From: Streptomyces mirabilis
GTDB taxonomy: Bacteria > Actinomycetota > Actinomycetes > Streptomycetales > Streptomycetaceae
DNA length: 64,000 nucleotides
Reading direction: 5' to 3'
Assembly: GCF_018310535.1 (NCBI RefSeq)
Contig: NZ_CP074102.1
Span: 7,502,001-7,566,000 of the forward strand
Shown here: one piece after another, positions 47,494-56,026 of the stretch
How positions within the stretch are numbered: the first letter of the stretch is position 1
Layout: each line of letters starts with the position of its first letter
Notes under the pieces: model-generated
The model's database searches: none
What the model saw: the letters and a program-made list of their open reading frames with translations, nothing else
What the model was told of the DNA's origin: nothing
Translations under genes and position numbers: made by a program

Positions 47494-48339
47494 GTGGACG
47501 AGCCGATACCCGTGACACGGACCGTGGATCATGGAACCGCCAAGCTGATGCCGGACGTGGACCGGAGGCGGGCCTGGCTGCTCACGGTCGATGGCGCACC
47601 GCAGTCGTACGTCGATCTGGACGAGCCGACCCATCTGGAGTTCGAGTACGCCCGACGGCTCGGGCACGTCCTGGACATGGTCGTGGAGTCGGGACGGCCC
47701 CTGGACGTGCTCCACCTCGGCGGCGGAGCCCTGACGCTGCCCCGCTATGTGGCCGCGACCCGCCCCGGCTCACGGCAGGACGTGGTGGAGGCCGACCTGG
47801 GCCTGCTGGAGCTGGTCCGCGAGCACCTGCCCGTACCCGAGGACGCGGGCGTCACGCTGCACGGCGCGGACGCGAGAGGCTGGCTCGAATCCGCCGCGCC
47901 CGCCTCCGCCGACATCGTGATCGCGGACGTCTTCGGCGGCGCGCGCGTCCCGGCGCACCTGACGTCCACGGCGTACGCGCGCGCCGCCGCGCGCGTGCTG
48001 CGCGAGGACGGCGTCTATCTGGCCAACCTCGCCGACGCCGCGCCCTTCGTCTTCCTGCGCTCCCAACTCGCCACGTTCGCGACCGTGTTCGAGGAGCTGT
48101 CCCTGATCGCCGAACCCGGTGTGCTGCGCGGCCGGCGCTTCGGCAATGCGGTGCTCGTGGCCTCCCACCGCCCGCTCGACACGGCCGCCCTCGCCCGCCG
48201 CACGGCCGCCGACGCCTTCCCGGCGCGTGTCGAAAGCGGCGCGGCGCTGCGGGAGTTCATCGGCTCCGCCGCACCCGTGCGCGACGAGGACGCGGTCGCC
48301 TCACCCGAGCCGCCCGGCGGTGCCTTCAGCATCGGCTGA
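47494..48339 (+). CDS. Spermidine synthase-like methyltransferase-fold protein
   Basis: A 281-residue protein with the spermidine-synthase Rossmann fold (RPLDVLHLGGGALTLPRYVA, VVEADLGLLELVREHL, DARGWLESAAPASADIVIAD, VFGGARVPAHLTS). The aminopropyl-transfer Asp lies in IADVFGG. Polyamine use is not shown. Its 3' end overlaps the split MFS gene fragment on the other strand by 39 bases. Confidence 0.87.
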   Translation: MDEPIPVTRTVDHGTAKLMPDVDRRRAWLLTVDGAPQSYVDLDEPTHLEFEYARRLGHVLDMVVESGRPLDVLHLGGGALTLPRYVAATRPGSRQDVVEADLGLLELVREHLPVPEDAGVTLHGADARGWLESAAPASADIVIADVFGGARVPAHLTSTAYARAAARVLREDGVYLANLADAAPFVFLRSQLATFATVFEELSLIAEPGVLRGRRFGNAVLVASHRPLDTAALARRTAADAFPARVESGAALREFIGSAAPVRDEDAVASPEPPGGAFSIG

Positions 48340-48604
48340 CCGGAGCTCGACCTCCGCCACCGGTGACCCCTGGGCCACCGGCTTGGTCCGCCGGGTCAGA
48401 TTCCGTACGTCCGGCACGCACAACACGGCCGCCGTGACCACGACGACCAGCGCCGAACAGCCCCACAGGGCGGTCGTACGCCCGAGGGCCGCTTCCGCCG
48501 GGCCCGCCAGGGCGGTGGCCAGCGGGACCATCGCGATCGAACCGAACCAGTCGTACGCCGAGACGCGGGAGAGCTTGTCCTCGGGGATCTCCTGGTGCAG
48601 CGAG
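48301..48604 (-). pseudogene. MFS transporter, 3' fragment (split by the island)
   Basis: This encodes the last ~100 residues of an MFS drug-efflux-like permease (LHQEIPEDKLSRVSAYDWFG, then SIAMVPLATALAGPAEAALG and one or two helices). The coding sequence stops being MFS-like exactly at AGCGAG (48599-48604). The missing 5' part is at 57684-58702 on the same strand; joining the two copies of AGCGAG gives in-frame WMTSL-HQEIPEDKL. Confidence 0.9.
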
Positions 48605-49057
48605 CAACGCCTGAACGAAAGTAGCCTCTACCGGGAGTTGCTGAGCCTGGGAGCCCTTACCGGCTCGGGTCATGGCAAGATCGCCACGGGTATCGTCCCG
48701 TGGACCCGAACGGGCACTGCAGCCTGGGCGGGACGGGGGTCAAGCTAAGTACCCCCTTCGGGACGAACTGGGGGCATCCTGCCCGACGGGTATCGCTTCG
48801 GCGCCGGGAAGTACCGGAGGAGTATCTGGATCGGCCTGAACTTCCGTCCAACCGGCCGTGGCATCGATCACCGATCGCATGACACCACGGCCGCGTGGGT
48901 TGCGACGTACCTGACCGGCGTCGCGTCTGCCAAGACCTGAGCGCGCCGCTGTCTGTCGTCTTGCTCTGTTCCCCCCGTACATCCGTTACTGGTGCCCCTT
49001 CCGTAAGATCCTTAAGTCTGTTGGGACACAAGATGCCGACCAGTCGGGGGATGCGAC
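48605..49057. other. Left end of the island, gene-free, with repeat R1
   Basis: About 450 bases without a credible gene. Bases 48729-48891 form repeat R1, which is similar to the sequence flanking the IS630 element (R2). A TAAGAT box near 49003 may serve as -10 for the first WXG100 gene. Confidence 0.5.
48729..48891. repeat. Repeat R1 (partner of R2 split by IS630)
   Basis: Starts CGGGACGGGGGTCAAGCTA and continues with ACGAACTGGGG, GCCCGAC, GGCATCGATCACCG. The same order occurs at R2, whose left end is at 53205-53223 and right end at 55119-55260, with the IS630 element sitting in the shared TA (48746-48747 in R1). Similarity is clear though diverged. Confidence 0.7.
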
Positions 49058-49489
49058 ATGGGAGTAACCGGTGCAAGCGCGGACGAGGGAGGCGGCCCCG
49101 ATCTGCGTGTGTCGTCGAAGGGCCTGACGAAGCTCGCCGGTGACCTCGGCGACATGCAGGACCATCTCGACAAGCAGGTCAAGCGCATGGACGCGATCGT
49201 CGACCGCATCGAGGCCGGCTGGCGCGGCCCAGCGGCCACGGCGTACCGGGAGTTCCACCGGGCGGCCACCGAGGACGCCGTAGGCATCCGTGAAGTGATG
49301 AAGCTGCTGGAGGGGGCCGTACGGCTGAGCCGGGACGGGTTCAGCGAACACGACCTGGAGGTGCTCGAACAGATGCAGCGCATCCAGGTGGACATCAACA
49401 GCGAAGTCGACAAGCTCTCCACGCTGAACCCGGAGATCGGGACGGGCGGTGCTCCGTCACCACCGCGCAGCAGCCTCGACTCCTTCTGA
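49058..49489 (+). CDS. WXG100-family type VII secretion target
   Basis: A 143-residue helical-hairpin protein with the W-x-G turn in IEAGWRGPAATAYREFHRAA between two long amphipathic helices. WXG100 proteins are exported as dimers by type VII (ESX/Esx-like) systems. GGGGGA lies seven bases before ATG 49058. First gene of the toxin operon. Confidence 0.88.
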   Translation: MGVTGASADEGGGPDLRVSSKGLTKLAGDLGDMQDHLDKQVKRMDAIVDRIEAGWRGPAATAYREFHRAATEDAVGIREVMKLLEGAVRLSRDGFSEHDLEVLEQMQRIQVDINSEVDKLSTLNPEIGTGGAPSPPRSSLDSF

Positions 49490-49551
49490 CCTGAGCAGCC
49501 GCACACCAGGTACTCGCTTCGCACGCCCAGTTGCCGACATCAAGGGGCATC

Positions 49552-49869
49552 ATGTCGACCAGGCTCGCCGCCGACGACGGCCGCATAACCGTCTCCTTCT
49601 CCACCCTCCACGAACTCAACACCGAACTGGAGGACATCCTCAAGCAGCTCAACGACAAGCTGGAGGGCCTATACGAGCGTGTCCAGCCCGTCGTCCTGTC
49701 GTGGAAGGGTGAGGCCCGCGAGGTCTTCGTCCAGAAACTCGACGACTGGGACCGCTCCGCACAGGACCTGCAGGCAGCCCAGAAGTGGCTCCACGCCTAC
49801 GTCGCCACCGGCCATACCAACTACGCGGCAGCACATCGAGCAGTGCTGCGCGGTTGGGGAGCCGCTTGA
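49552..49869 (+). CDS. WXG100-family protein
   Basis: A 105-residue WXG100-like protein: helix (STLHELNTELEDILKQLNDK), turn VVLSWKGEAREVF (W-K-G), helix (LDDWDRSAQDLQAAQKWL). AAGGGG precedes ATG 49552. It probably pairs with the upstream WXG100 protein or with the N-terminus of the toxin for secretion. Confidence 0.87.
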   Translation: MSTRLAADDGRITVSFSTLHELNTELEDILKQLNDKLEGLYERVQPVVLSWKGEAREVFVQKLDDWDRSAQDLQAAQKWLHAYVATGHTNYAAAHRAVLRGWGAA

Positions 49870-49906
49870 TGGCCACTCCGCCGGCCCCCAGAGCGGAACG
49901 ATCGAT

Positions 49907-51562
49907 GTGACCCCGTCCGTCCTGTACGGGGTCTCGACAGGTGTGGCGGGGCAGCAGGACCCCCTGGACCGGGGCATCAAGTCGTTCCTCGACGAACTGG
50001 CCCGGTACCCCGACGGCGGCGGCAGAGGGTCGGCCATGAAGGACTTCACGACCGCCTACCTGCAAATCGCCGACAGGTTCCTCGAGGTGTGGGCCAAGTC
50101 CGTGGTGAGCGTCGGCGGAGCCGCGGTCGGCTTCACGACCACTGCCAACAACTACGCGGCGGCCGACGCCGCCACACACCCCTCTGCGGCAGGGCACGCG
50201 ACGCACCGGCCCATCCCCCATGTCATCGCCACACCCCCGAAATACGGTCCCGTCACGGACTTCAAGTGGGGGGACATCGACGCCGGTCAGGACTGGATGC
50301 AGGAGGCCCTGGAAGGCCTGGAGGCCGCGGTCCTGGCCGTCATGCGGCCGTTGTTGGAGCACGAGTGCCGCTGGGGCAAAGCGGCGACGGTCCTGCCGTT
50401 GCCCAATCACCTGCGCCTGTACTCGATCTCCCAGACATGGCGAATGCCGCAGACGACGCTCGGCATGGTGGACGGAACGCTCACGGGCCTCGTCGGCACC
50501 ATCACGGACCAGACCAACCAGGACTGGTACAACGCGATGCGTACGTTCTGCAGCACGTTGTGGGGAACCTCCGCCTGGGGCAAAACCCGCGAGGGACACG
50601 ACTGGTCCAATGACGACGCCACGAAGAGGGGGACCAGCCACCCCGTCTTCGCCGTCCTGTTCGACACGTGCGACGCCGTGGTCGACGCGGTCTATGCCGT
50701 CGCCAAGGCGGCCGAAGACGTCAGACACGATGTGCACCGGATCTACCGCCAAGCCGTCATCGACAGTCTCAAGCAACTCGATCCCAGAAACTTGGACGTC
50801 ACGGACGCAAAGAGCCTGGTGAAAGGACTGTGGGAAGCGGGCAAGGGCCTGGTCACGGACCTCTCGGTCGGCATCGTGCTGGACATCGACGAGGGCGCCC
50901 TGAACGACGCCGTGTCGGCCTACAACAACCGCGTCCACCGCCAGGCCCATGCAATCAAGTCACTGCTGCCGGCCCTGGACGAGGCTTACACGAGCGCACC
51001 AACCTTCAATGCCGAGTCGGCCAGGGCCGAGGCGTTCGGTGCGCGGGCCCTGACCGATTTCAAGGGAAACCCGCTGTACACGGTGCCGGGGGACAGCGAA
51101 GCCAACCACGTGTATCCGATCGACCTGGCGAATCAGGAGGGAGTCCACAGGAGCCACATCATCGACAAACACGTGGGCAAGACCGATGAGCAGCTCGCGC
51201 AACGACTCAGGGATCAGCCGACGATCGACGCCGCTTCCACTTTCACCGATCTGACTTCCGCGCAGAAATACACACAAGACGCGCTGGAATATGTGGGACC
51301 GCCTGCTAATTCAGGTCAGCAGAACGAAGGCGTTGACAATCAGGAAAAGATCAAGAGGTGGCTCTCCAGGCCGCGCAGCGACAGTTCGATTCTGACTCTA
51401 GATCCGGTTGGGTTCAATTCTGTGACCGGGCGTACCGTTGAGGCGGGGAACCCTCAGGCAAGTGCGGCGCAGGACACGCACACAGTGAAGGTCGTACTTA
51501 AATATAAGAATGGCCTTCACCCGCCCTATGTGGTCTATACGTCCATGCCGACGCTGCCGTGA
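49907..51562 (+). CDS. Type VII polymorphic toxin with C-terminal RNase A-like (CdiA-CT) domain
   Basis: A 551-residue effector. The N-terminal ~400 residues are helical and resemble the trafficking part of WXG100-linked toxins. The last ~150 residues are the bacterial RNase A-like domain: HIIDKHVGKTDEQLAQRLRD supplies H422 and R433, spaced 11 as in CDI RNase A toxins; then STFTDLTSAQKYTQDALEYV, GFNSVTGRTVE, VKVVLKYKN and VVYTSMPT (T545; the expected Tyr two residues on is Met). GC falls sharply in this domain. GTG 49907 lies 38 bases after the WXG100 stop; an upstream ATG (49869) gives only 13 codons. Confidence 0.88.
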   Translation: MTPSVLYGVSTGVAGQQDPLDRGIKSFLDELARYPDGGGRGSAMKDFTTAYLQIADRFLEVWAKSVVSVGGAAVGFTTTANNYAAADAATHPSAAGHATHRPIPHVIATPPKYGPVTDFKWGDIDAGQDWMQEALEGLEAAVLAVMRPLLEHECRWGKAATVLPLPNHLRLYSISQTWRMPQTTLGMVDGTLTGLVGTITDQTNQDWYNAMRTFCSTLWGTSAWGKTREGHDWSNDDATKRGTSHPVFAVLFDTCDAVVDAVYAVAKAAEDVRHDVHRIYRQAVIDSLKQLDPRNLDVTDAKSLVKGLWEAGKGLVTDLSVGIVLDIDEGALNDAVSAYNNRVHRQAHAIKSLLPALDEAYTSAPTFNAESARAEAFGARALTDFKGNPLYTVPGDSEANHVYPIDLANQEGVHRSHIIDKHVGKTDEQLAQRLRDQPTIDAASTFTDLTSAQKYTQDALEYVGPPANSGQQNEGVDNQEKIKRWLSRPRSDSSILTLDPVGFNSVTGRTVEAGNPQASAAQDTHTVKVVLKYKNGLHPPYVVYTSMPTLP

Positions 51563-51584
51563 GCACACCGTGGGAGGATCTGTG

Positions 51585-52070
51585 ATGGAGAGGAAGACGG
51601 GCCTGCCCGCCTGCGTTCAGGGGTGTTTCGACGAAGGTCAGTCTTTCGCCGCGCTCGTAGCACGCAAAGGCGCGGACTGGTATGACACCGTCATGGACGC
51701 GATCCAGGAGCATCCCGTGCTCCGGCAGGTCGACCGCACGGAGTTGCGAGACGGCATCCTGCAGGTCGCACCCCCCAAAGCCCTGGATCTGGCCGGGCTG
51801 ATTTCGGTCGGATCTCTTTTGTACGGCCCTCTGAAATCCCTTCGCACACCGGATGTGGAACGCGACGCATGTCTGCGGGACGTCCTGAACGCCGTGGGGA
51901 ATGACGCACGTTTCTTCACCAATCATGGGCACGCGGAAGACGGTGAAGAGGCCGACTTCCTGGCCTCGTCCTTTCATGCCAATGCCCTTGCCGGCACCAC
52001 CATCGACATCTGTCTCATCGGGGTGTCGGACGAGAACGTCCTGGTGCTCTGGCGCTTCGAGGACGACTAG
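51585..52070 (+). CDS. Candidate immunity protein to the RNase A-like toxin
   Basis: A 161-residue soluble, acidic protein with no family I recognise. It directly follows the toxin (22 bases), shares its lower GC, has GGGAGG eight bases before ATG 51585, and has the size expected for a cognate immunity protein. Immunity is therefore inferred from position only. Confidence 0.75.
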   Translation: MERKTGLPACVQGCFDEGQSFAALVARKGADWYDTVMDAIQEHPVLRQVDRTELRDGILQVAPPKALDLAGLISVGSLLYGPLKSLRTPDVERDACLRDVLNAVGNDARFFTNHGHAEDGEEADFLASSFHANALAGTTIDICLIGVSDENVLVLWRFEDD

Positions 52071-52111
52071 CCAATCGCTGCCCCCACAGCTTCCAGGAGA
52101 GGACACCGAAG

Positions 52112-52411
52112 GTGCGCACCCGTTCCGCCACCTACCCCGACCGCGAGACCGCCCAGTGGGCCACCCAGCAGGTCGTCACCGTCAACGAACAGGCCATCCA
52201 TCGCTGGCTGGCCCAGTCCACGCGCCCGCGCCTGACCATCGAGGCGTCCTGGCCGTCCCGGCCCGAGCCGGCCGGACGCGTCCTTCTGCAGGCGATGATG
52301 CTGGCCGGGCGGGAGCCTGTCGATGTCCGGGCGGCCCGCGTGGTCCTCAAGCGGGACACCTCCCGCCCCCACGGCTTCACCGTCCACGCCACCTTCCCCA
52401 TCTACCTGTAG
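52112..52411 (+). CDS. Orphan RNase A-like toxin tail
   Basis: A 99-residue frame that matches only the C-terminal two-thirds of a CdiA-CT RNase A domain: RSATYPDRETAQWATQQVVT, RWLAQSTRPRLTIEASW, VRAARVVLKRDTSRPHGFTV and HATFPIYL. The N-terminal catalytic His segment is missing, and the Thr/Tyr catalytic pair is replaced (ATF). It is a displaced or silent toxin module. GTG 52112 follows a GGAGAGG ten or so bases upstream, so it may still be translated. Confidence 0.7.
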   Translation: MRTRSATYPDRETAQWATQQVVTVNEQAIHRWLAQSTRPRLTIEASWPSRPEPAGRVLLQAMMLAGREPVDVRAARVVLKRDTSRPHGFTVHATFPIYL

Positions 52412-52436
52412 AGACGACCCGTAGAGGCTGACCACC

Positions 52437-53111
52437 GTGCCCCTGAGCCCCCTCGAACACGACCGCCGCTACGGCGAACTCGACCAGGTGATCCGCGCCT
52501 ACACCGGGCAGCCGGCCGACGACACCCCGGACGAGGCCAGTCAAGCCCTGACTGCTTATCTCCGGCAGACCTGGCACAGGCGACCGTGGGCTCTCGCCAT
52601 CGCCGAGCGACAGCTGCGGGACTACGCCGAGAATCCTCCGGGGCGCCTGCGGCTGCGCCTCGGGGAGTTCTACGCGATCCCCGACGTCGGCCTGCCCGAA
52701 GACGAGATCCGGCAGTGGCTGCACTGCCTCGCCGATCACCTGAAGCACAGCATCGAGGAGGGCGAGGTCCCGCCCCCGGACACCCCCGCCACCCACTGGG
52801 AATGGCGCGCCCGTTTCCCCGAGCTGGGCCAGTTCCTCGGCGGCTGGTTCTCGCAGGACATGCCGGACGAGTTCAACGACCACGACGCGGCCGTCGACGA
52901 CTACCGAACCTCCACCGACCCCCATCTCGTCGCCCGGCTCGTCGGCGAGCTGCACGAACTCCTGACGCTCGACCTCGACGAGTCCGACTACGCCCTCGCC
53001 GTCGCCGAGCTGGGCATGGAGGTCGACTCTCCGGCACCGTATCCACCCAGCGGCTGGCTCGCACTCGTCGTCGACCGGCTGACCGGCCCGCAGGCCAAGT
53101 ACGGGTCCTGA
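52437..53111 (+). CDS. Contact-dependent growth inhibition immunity protein (CdiI family)
   Basis: A 224-residue protein with the family pattern LSPLEHDRRYGELDQVIRAY, TWHRRPWALAIAERQLRDYA, LRLRLGEFYAIPDVGL and ARFPELGQFLGGWFSQDMPD, which I recognise as a CdiI immunity family of actinobacteria. It follows the orphan toxin tail by 25 bases and is presumably its cognate immunity. Confidence 0.85.
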   Translation: MPLSPLEHDRRYGELDQVIRAYTGQPADDTPDEASQALTAYLRQTWHRRPWALAIAERQLRDYAENPPGRLRLRLGEFYAIPDVGLPEDEIRQWLHCLADHLKHSIEEGEVPPPDTPATHWEWRARFPELGQFLGGWFSQDMPDEFNDHDAAVDDYRTSTDPHLVARLVGELHELLTLDLDESDYALAVAELGMEVDSPAPYPPSGWLALVVDRLTGPQAKYGS

Positions 53112-53204
53112 GCAGGAACCGATGAGTCGACGTGACATGGTGTCGCCCGCCTGCTCGCCCGGCTTGCGAGGTGAGCGACGGGTCACATGGCACAACAGGC
53201 TCGC

Positions 53205-53223
53205 CGGGACGGGCGTCAAGCTA
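53205..53223. repeat. Repeat R2, left part
   Basis: CGGGACGGGCGTCAAGCTA differs by one base from the start of R1. The IS630 element begins right after its TA. Confidence 0.75.
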
Positions 53224-53322
53224 GTGCTCTGACCGCGAAGGTTCACCGGGTTGCCGTTCGCGGTGCGGGACTTGCGCGCGGTTGGATGTGTGCCGACATC
53301 CAATCTGGTGCGTGGAGGCGCG

Positions 53323-54444
53323 GTGGCAGAGCCGGTCAAGGTCCGCAGACTGACCGACCAGGAAGGGCAGAGGCTTCAGCAGATTGTGCGCCGGGGCAGC
53401 ACCAGTACGGTGCGCTACCGGCGCGCGATGATGATCCTGGCCTCGGCCGGAGGTAACCGGGTTCCGGTGATCGCCCAGCTGATCCAAGCCGACGAGGACA
53501 CGGTGCGCGATGTGATCCACCGGTTCAACGAGATCGGCCTGGCCTGCTTGGACCCTCAGTGGGCGGGAGGCCGTCCCCGCCTGCTCAGCCCTGACGACGA
53601 GGACTTCGTCATCCAGACGGCCACCACCCGCCCCCGCACACTCGACCAGCCCTTCACCCGCTGGTCCATCCGCGAACTCGCCGCCTATCTGCGCAAAGTC
53701 CACGGCAGGGTGATCCGCATCGGCCGTGAGGCTCTGCGAATGCTACTGGCCCGCCGCGGGGTCACCTTCCAGCGCACCAAGACGTGGAAGGAGTCAACCG
53801 ACCCCGCCCGCGACGCCAAGCTCGACCGGATCGAGCACGTCCTGGAGCACTTCCCGGACCGCACGTTCGCCTTCGATGAGTTCGGCCCGCTGGGCATCCG
53901 GCCCACCGCAGGATCCTGCTGGGCCCAACGCAGCCGGCCCGACCGGCTGCCGGCGACTTACCACCGCGCCCACGGCGTCACCTATTTCCACGGCTGCTAC
54001 TCCGTCGGTGACGACACCCTGTGGGGCGTCAACCGCCGCCGCAAAGGCACGGCCAACACCCTCACGGCCCTGAAGTCGATCCGGGCAGCCCGCCCCGACG
54101 GCGCCCCGATCTACATCATCCTGGACAACCTCTCCGCCCACACGGGCAACAAGATCCGCCGCTGGGCGAAGAAGAACAAGGTCGAACTGTGCTTCACCCC
54201 GACCAACGCCTCCTGGGCCAACCCGATCGAAGCGCACTTCGGACCGCTGCGGCAGTTCACCCTTGCCAACTCCCACCACCCCAACCACACCGTCCAGACC
54301 CGCGAGCTGCACCGTTACCTGCGCTGGCGCAACACCCATGCCCGCCACCCCGACGTGCTGGCCGCCCAACGCCGCGAACGCTCCCGGATCCGCAGCGAGA
54401 AGGGCATCCGCTGGGGAGGACGGCCCCTGGCCCCAGCGGCCTGA
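53323..54444 (+). CDS. IS630 family transposase
   Basis: A 373-residue transposase: N-terminal helix-turn-helix (STVRYRRAMMILASAGGNRV, VRDVIHRFNEIG), then DDE domain with D185 (FAFDEFGPLG), D268 (IILDNLSAH) and E303 (NPIEAHF), the last two 35 residues apart, typical of IS630. GTG 53323 has GGAGG five bases upstream. It appears intact. Confidence 0.93.
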   Translation: MAEPVKVRRLTDQEGQRLQQIVRRGSTSTVRYRRAMMILASAGGNRVPVIAQLIQADEDTVRDVIHRFNEIGLACLDPQWAGGRPRLLSPDDEDFVIQTATTRPRTLDQPFTRWSIRELAAYLRKVHGRVIRIGREALRMLLARRGVTFQRTKTWKESTDPARDAKLDRIEHVLEHFPDRTFAFDEFGPLGIRPTAGSCWAQRSRPDRLPATYHRAHGVTYFHGCYSVGDDTLWGVNRRRKGTANTLTALKSIRAARPDGAPIYIILDNLSAHTGNKIRRWAKKNKVELCFTPTNASWANPIEAHFGPLRQFTLANSHHPNHTVQTRELHRYLRWRNTHARHPDVLAAQRRERSRIRSEKGIRWGGRPLAPAA

Positions 54445-54489
54445 TCGTCACGGCGCCCCGGTCATAGCGGCAGACAGCCGCGCTGTCGA

Positions 54490-55020
54490 TCACCTGACAC
54501 GTGCGGCGATGGCCCGTGCGCACTCCATCGACTCGGCATGCGTGGTGTCCACCTCCAGGTCATAGACCACGCCTCGGTGGACCACATCCGCCTGGGACAC
54601 GGCCATCCCGATGACCCGATCGCCTCGTGCGACCTCACGGCCTGCGGCAACCGCACTGTCACACCGGACGCCGACCCACAGCACCCGCAGGTCACGCAAA
54701 GTCTTCTGCCACCGCTGCTGCGAGTCCGCTCCGCCGAGGAAGACCTCATCGACGATGACCCGGGCGCCCGCACGGGCCATCGCGGCGACTCCCTCGATCC
54801 ATGCCGCTTCCAGCGTCCGGAACTCCGGCCCGACGACCACCTCTCCGTCCGGAGCGAACTCGATCCCCGCATCCGACGCCTGCATGGACGCTGGCATCGC
54901 GTCAACCAGCGTGTCGGTCCCGAGAGCCAGCCACGGATCCGGCAGGACCGCCTGCAGACACCGGGCGATCCCGGACTTCCCGGAGCTGGAACCACCGTTG
55001 AGAACGATCACCTCAGTCAT
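54490..55020 (-). CDS. Chloramphenicol phosphotransferase-like kinase (CPT), IS passenger
   Basis: A 176-residue P-loop kinase: [20 protein letters not shown] (Walker A, K15), [15 protein letters not shown] with the catalytic-base Asp D36, [32 protein letters not shown] and [15 protein letters not shown]. This is very close to the S. venezuelae chloramphenicol 3-O-phosphotransferase as I remember it (178 residues, D37). It would inactivate chloramphenicol with ATP. It lies between the IS630 terminal repeats, 45 bases from the transposase stop, on the other strand. Confidence 0.85.
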   Translation of the reverse strand: MTEVIVLNGGSSSGKSGIARCLQAVLPDPWLALGTDTLVDAMPASMQASDAGIEFAPDGEVVVGPEFRTLEAAWIEGVAAMARAGARVIVDEVFLGGADSQQRWQKTLRDLRVLWVGVRCDSAVAAGREVARGDRVIGMAVSQADVVHRGVVYDLEVDTTHAESMECARAIAARVR

Positions 55021-55118
55021 CACCGCGCCACAGTAGAGGCACCGCAGCAACCCCCGAAACGGATTTCCGCGAACGCTGCCGCCTCCTACAACCCGGTGAA
55101 CCTTCCCGGTCAGAGCAC

Positions 55119-55260
55119 TAGGTGACCCGTTCGAAACGAACTGGGGAGCGTCGTGCCCGACTGGCATCGCTCCCGCGCCCGAAGCGCCGGAGAGGAAACC
55201 GGGCCGGCCTGAGTCGAGCCCAACCGGCCGTGGCGTCGATCGCCGTTCGCGCGCCGCCAT
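55119..55260. repeat. Repeat R2, right part
   Basis: TAGGTGACCCGTTCGAAACG followed by AACTGGGG, GTGCCCGACTGGCATCG and GGCGTCGATCGCCG, colinear with R1 (48746-48891). Together with 53205-53223 it would make one uninterrupted R2 before the IS630 insertion. Confidence 0.7.
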
Positions 55261-55432
55261 GGCCGAGCTGTCTCGCTGAAGGGGCCGAACCATCGATGCG
55301 GTCATAAAAGCGCTGGCCGTACTGCAGGCGAGGTCCTTGCCTGCCCTCGCGCTTGCTGAGGCAGGGGACACCACCACGGCATACGCGAAAATCAATGGCC
55401 GACGGGAACCGGTCGACCCCACCCTGTACGCC

Positions 55433-56026
55433 ATGGAACAACCGCTGCGCGGCATCCGTGCGCTCCACACGGCATCCACGATCACCGTTTACCAGGCGTA
55501 CTCCCCGGAGATCGGTATGCCCGCAGTTCGCCAGGGCCGATTTACCGCTGCGTGGAAGCGGGACCGTATGACGTGGATCAAGCCGTCTTTTCTGTGGATG
55601 ATGTACCGCTGCGGCTGGGCGACGAAGGCCGGGCAGGAGACTGTTCTGGCCGTCGAGATCACCCGCGACGGCTTCGAGTGGGCACTGCGCCACGCGTGCC
55701 TGTCGAGCTATGTGCGCGGGCTGCACCCCGACCGCGGCACCTGGCAACGTCAGCTCAAGCGCGCACCGGCTCGCGTCCAGTGGGACCCGGAGCGTGACCT
55801 GCACCTGCGCCCACTGACGTACCGCTCACTCCAACTCGGGCTCTCCGGCGAGGCCGTAGGGCGCTACGCGGACGAGTGGACGGTGGCCATCAGCGACGTG
55901 ACTCCGCTCGCCCGCGAGATCCACGACCTCGTAGGCCGCAACGAGCTGGACGCTGCGACCGTGCTGCTGCCCCAGGAACACCCCTACCCCGCCGGGGACG
56001 AACTGCTGGCCCATCTCCGTCCATGA
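55433..56026 (+). CDS. DUF4291 domain protein
   Basis: A 197-residue DUF4291 protein: [63 protein letters not shown]. Function unknown. ATG 55433 matches the usual family start although the frame is open to 55337. No clear Shine-Dalgarno. Confidence 0.87.
   Translation: MEQPLRGIRALHTASTITVYQAYSPEIGMPAVRQGRFTAAWKRDRMTWIKPSFLWMMYRCGWATKAGQETVLAVEITRDGFEWALRHACLSSYVRGLHPDRGTWQRQLKRAPARVQWDPERDLHLRPLTYRSLQLGLSGEAVGRYADEWTVAISDVTPLAREIHDLVGRNELDAATVLLPQEHPYPAGDELLAHLRP

Larger units (their letters stand above)
53224..55118 (+). mobile_element. IS630-type element with a CPT passenger gene
   Basis: Ends are GTGCTCTGACCGCGAAGG... at 53224-53252 and its inverted copy at 55090-55118: 29 bases, 28 identical. 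Flanking TA at 53222-53223 and 55119-55120 is the IS630/Tc1 target duplication. Inside are the transposase (plus) and a chloramphenicol phosphotransferase-like gene (minus), converging. It sits within repeat R2. Confidence 0.9.

Noticed and set aside
54021..54467. 148-residue Pro/Gln-rich frame inside the IS630 transposase gene
   Set aside because: Alternate-frame shadow of the transposase, which has an intact DDE triad.
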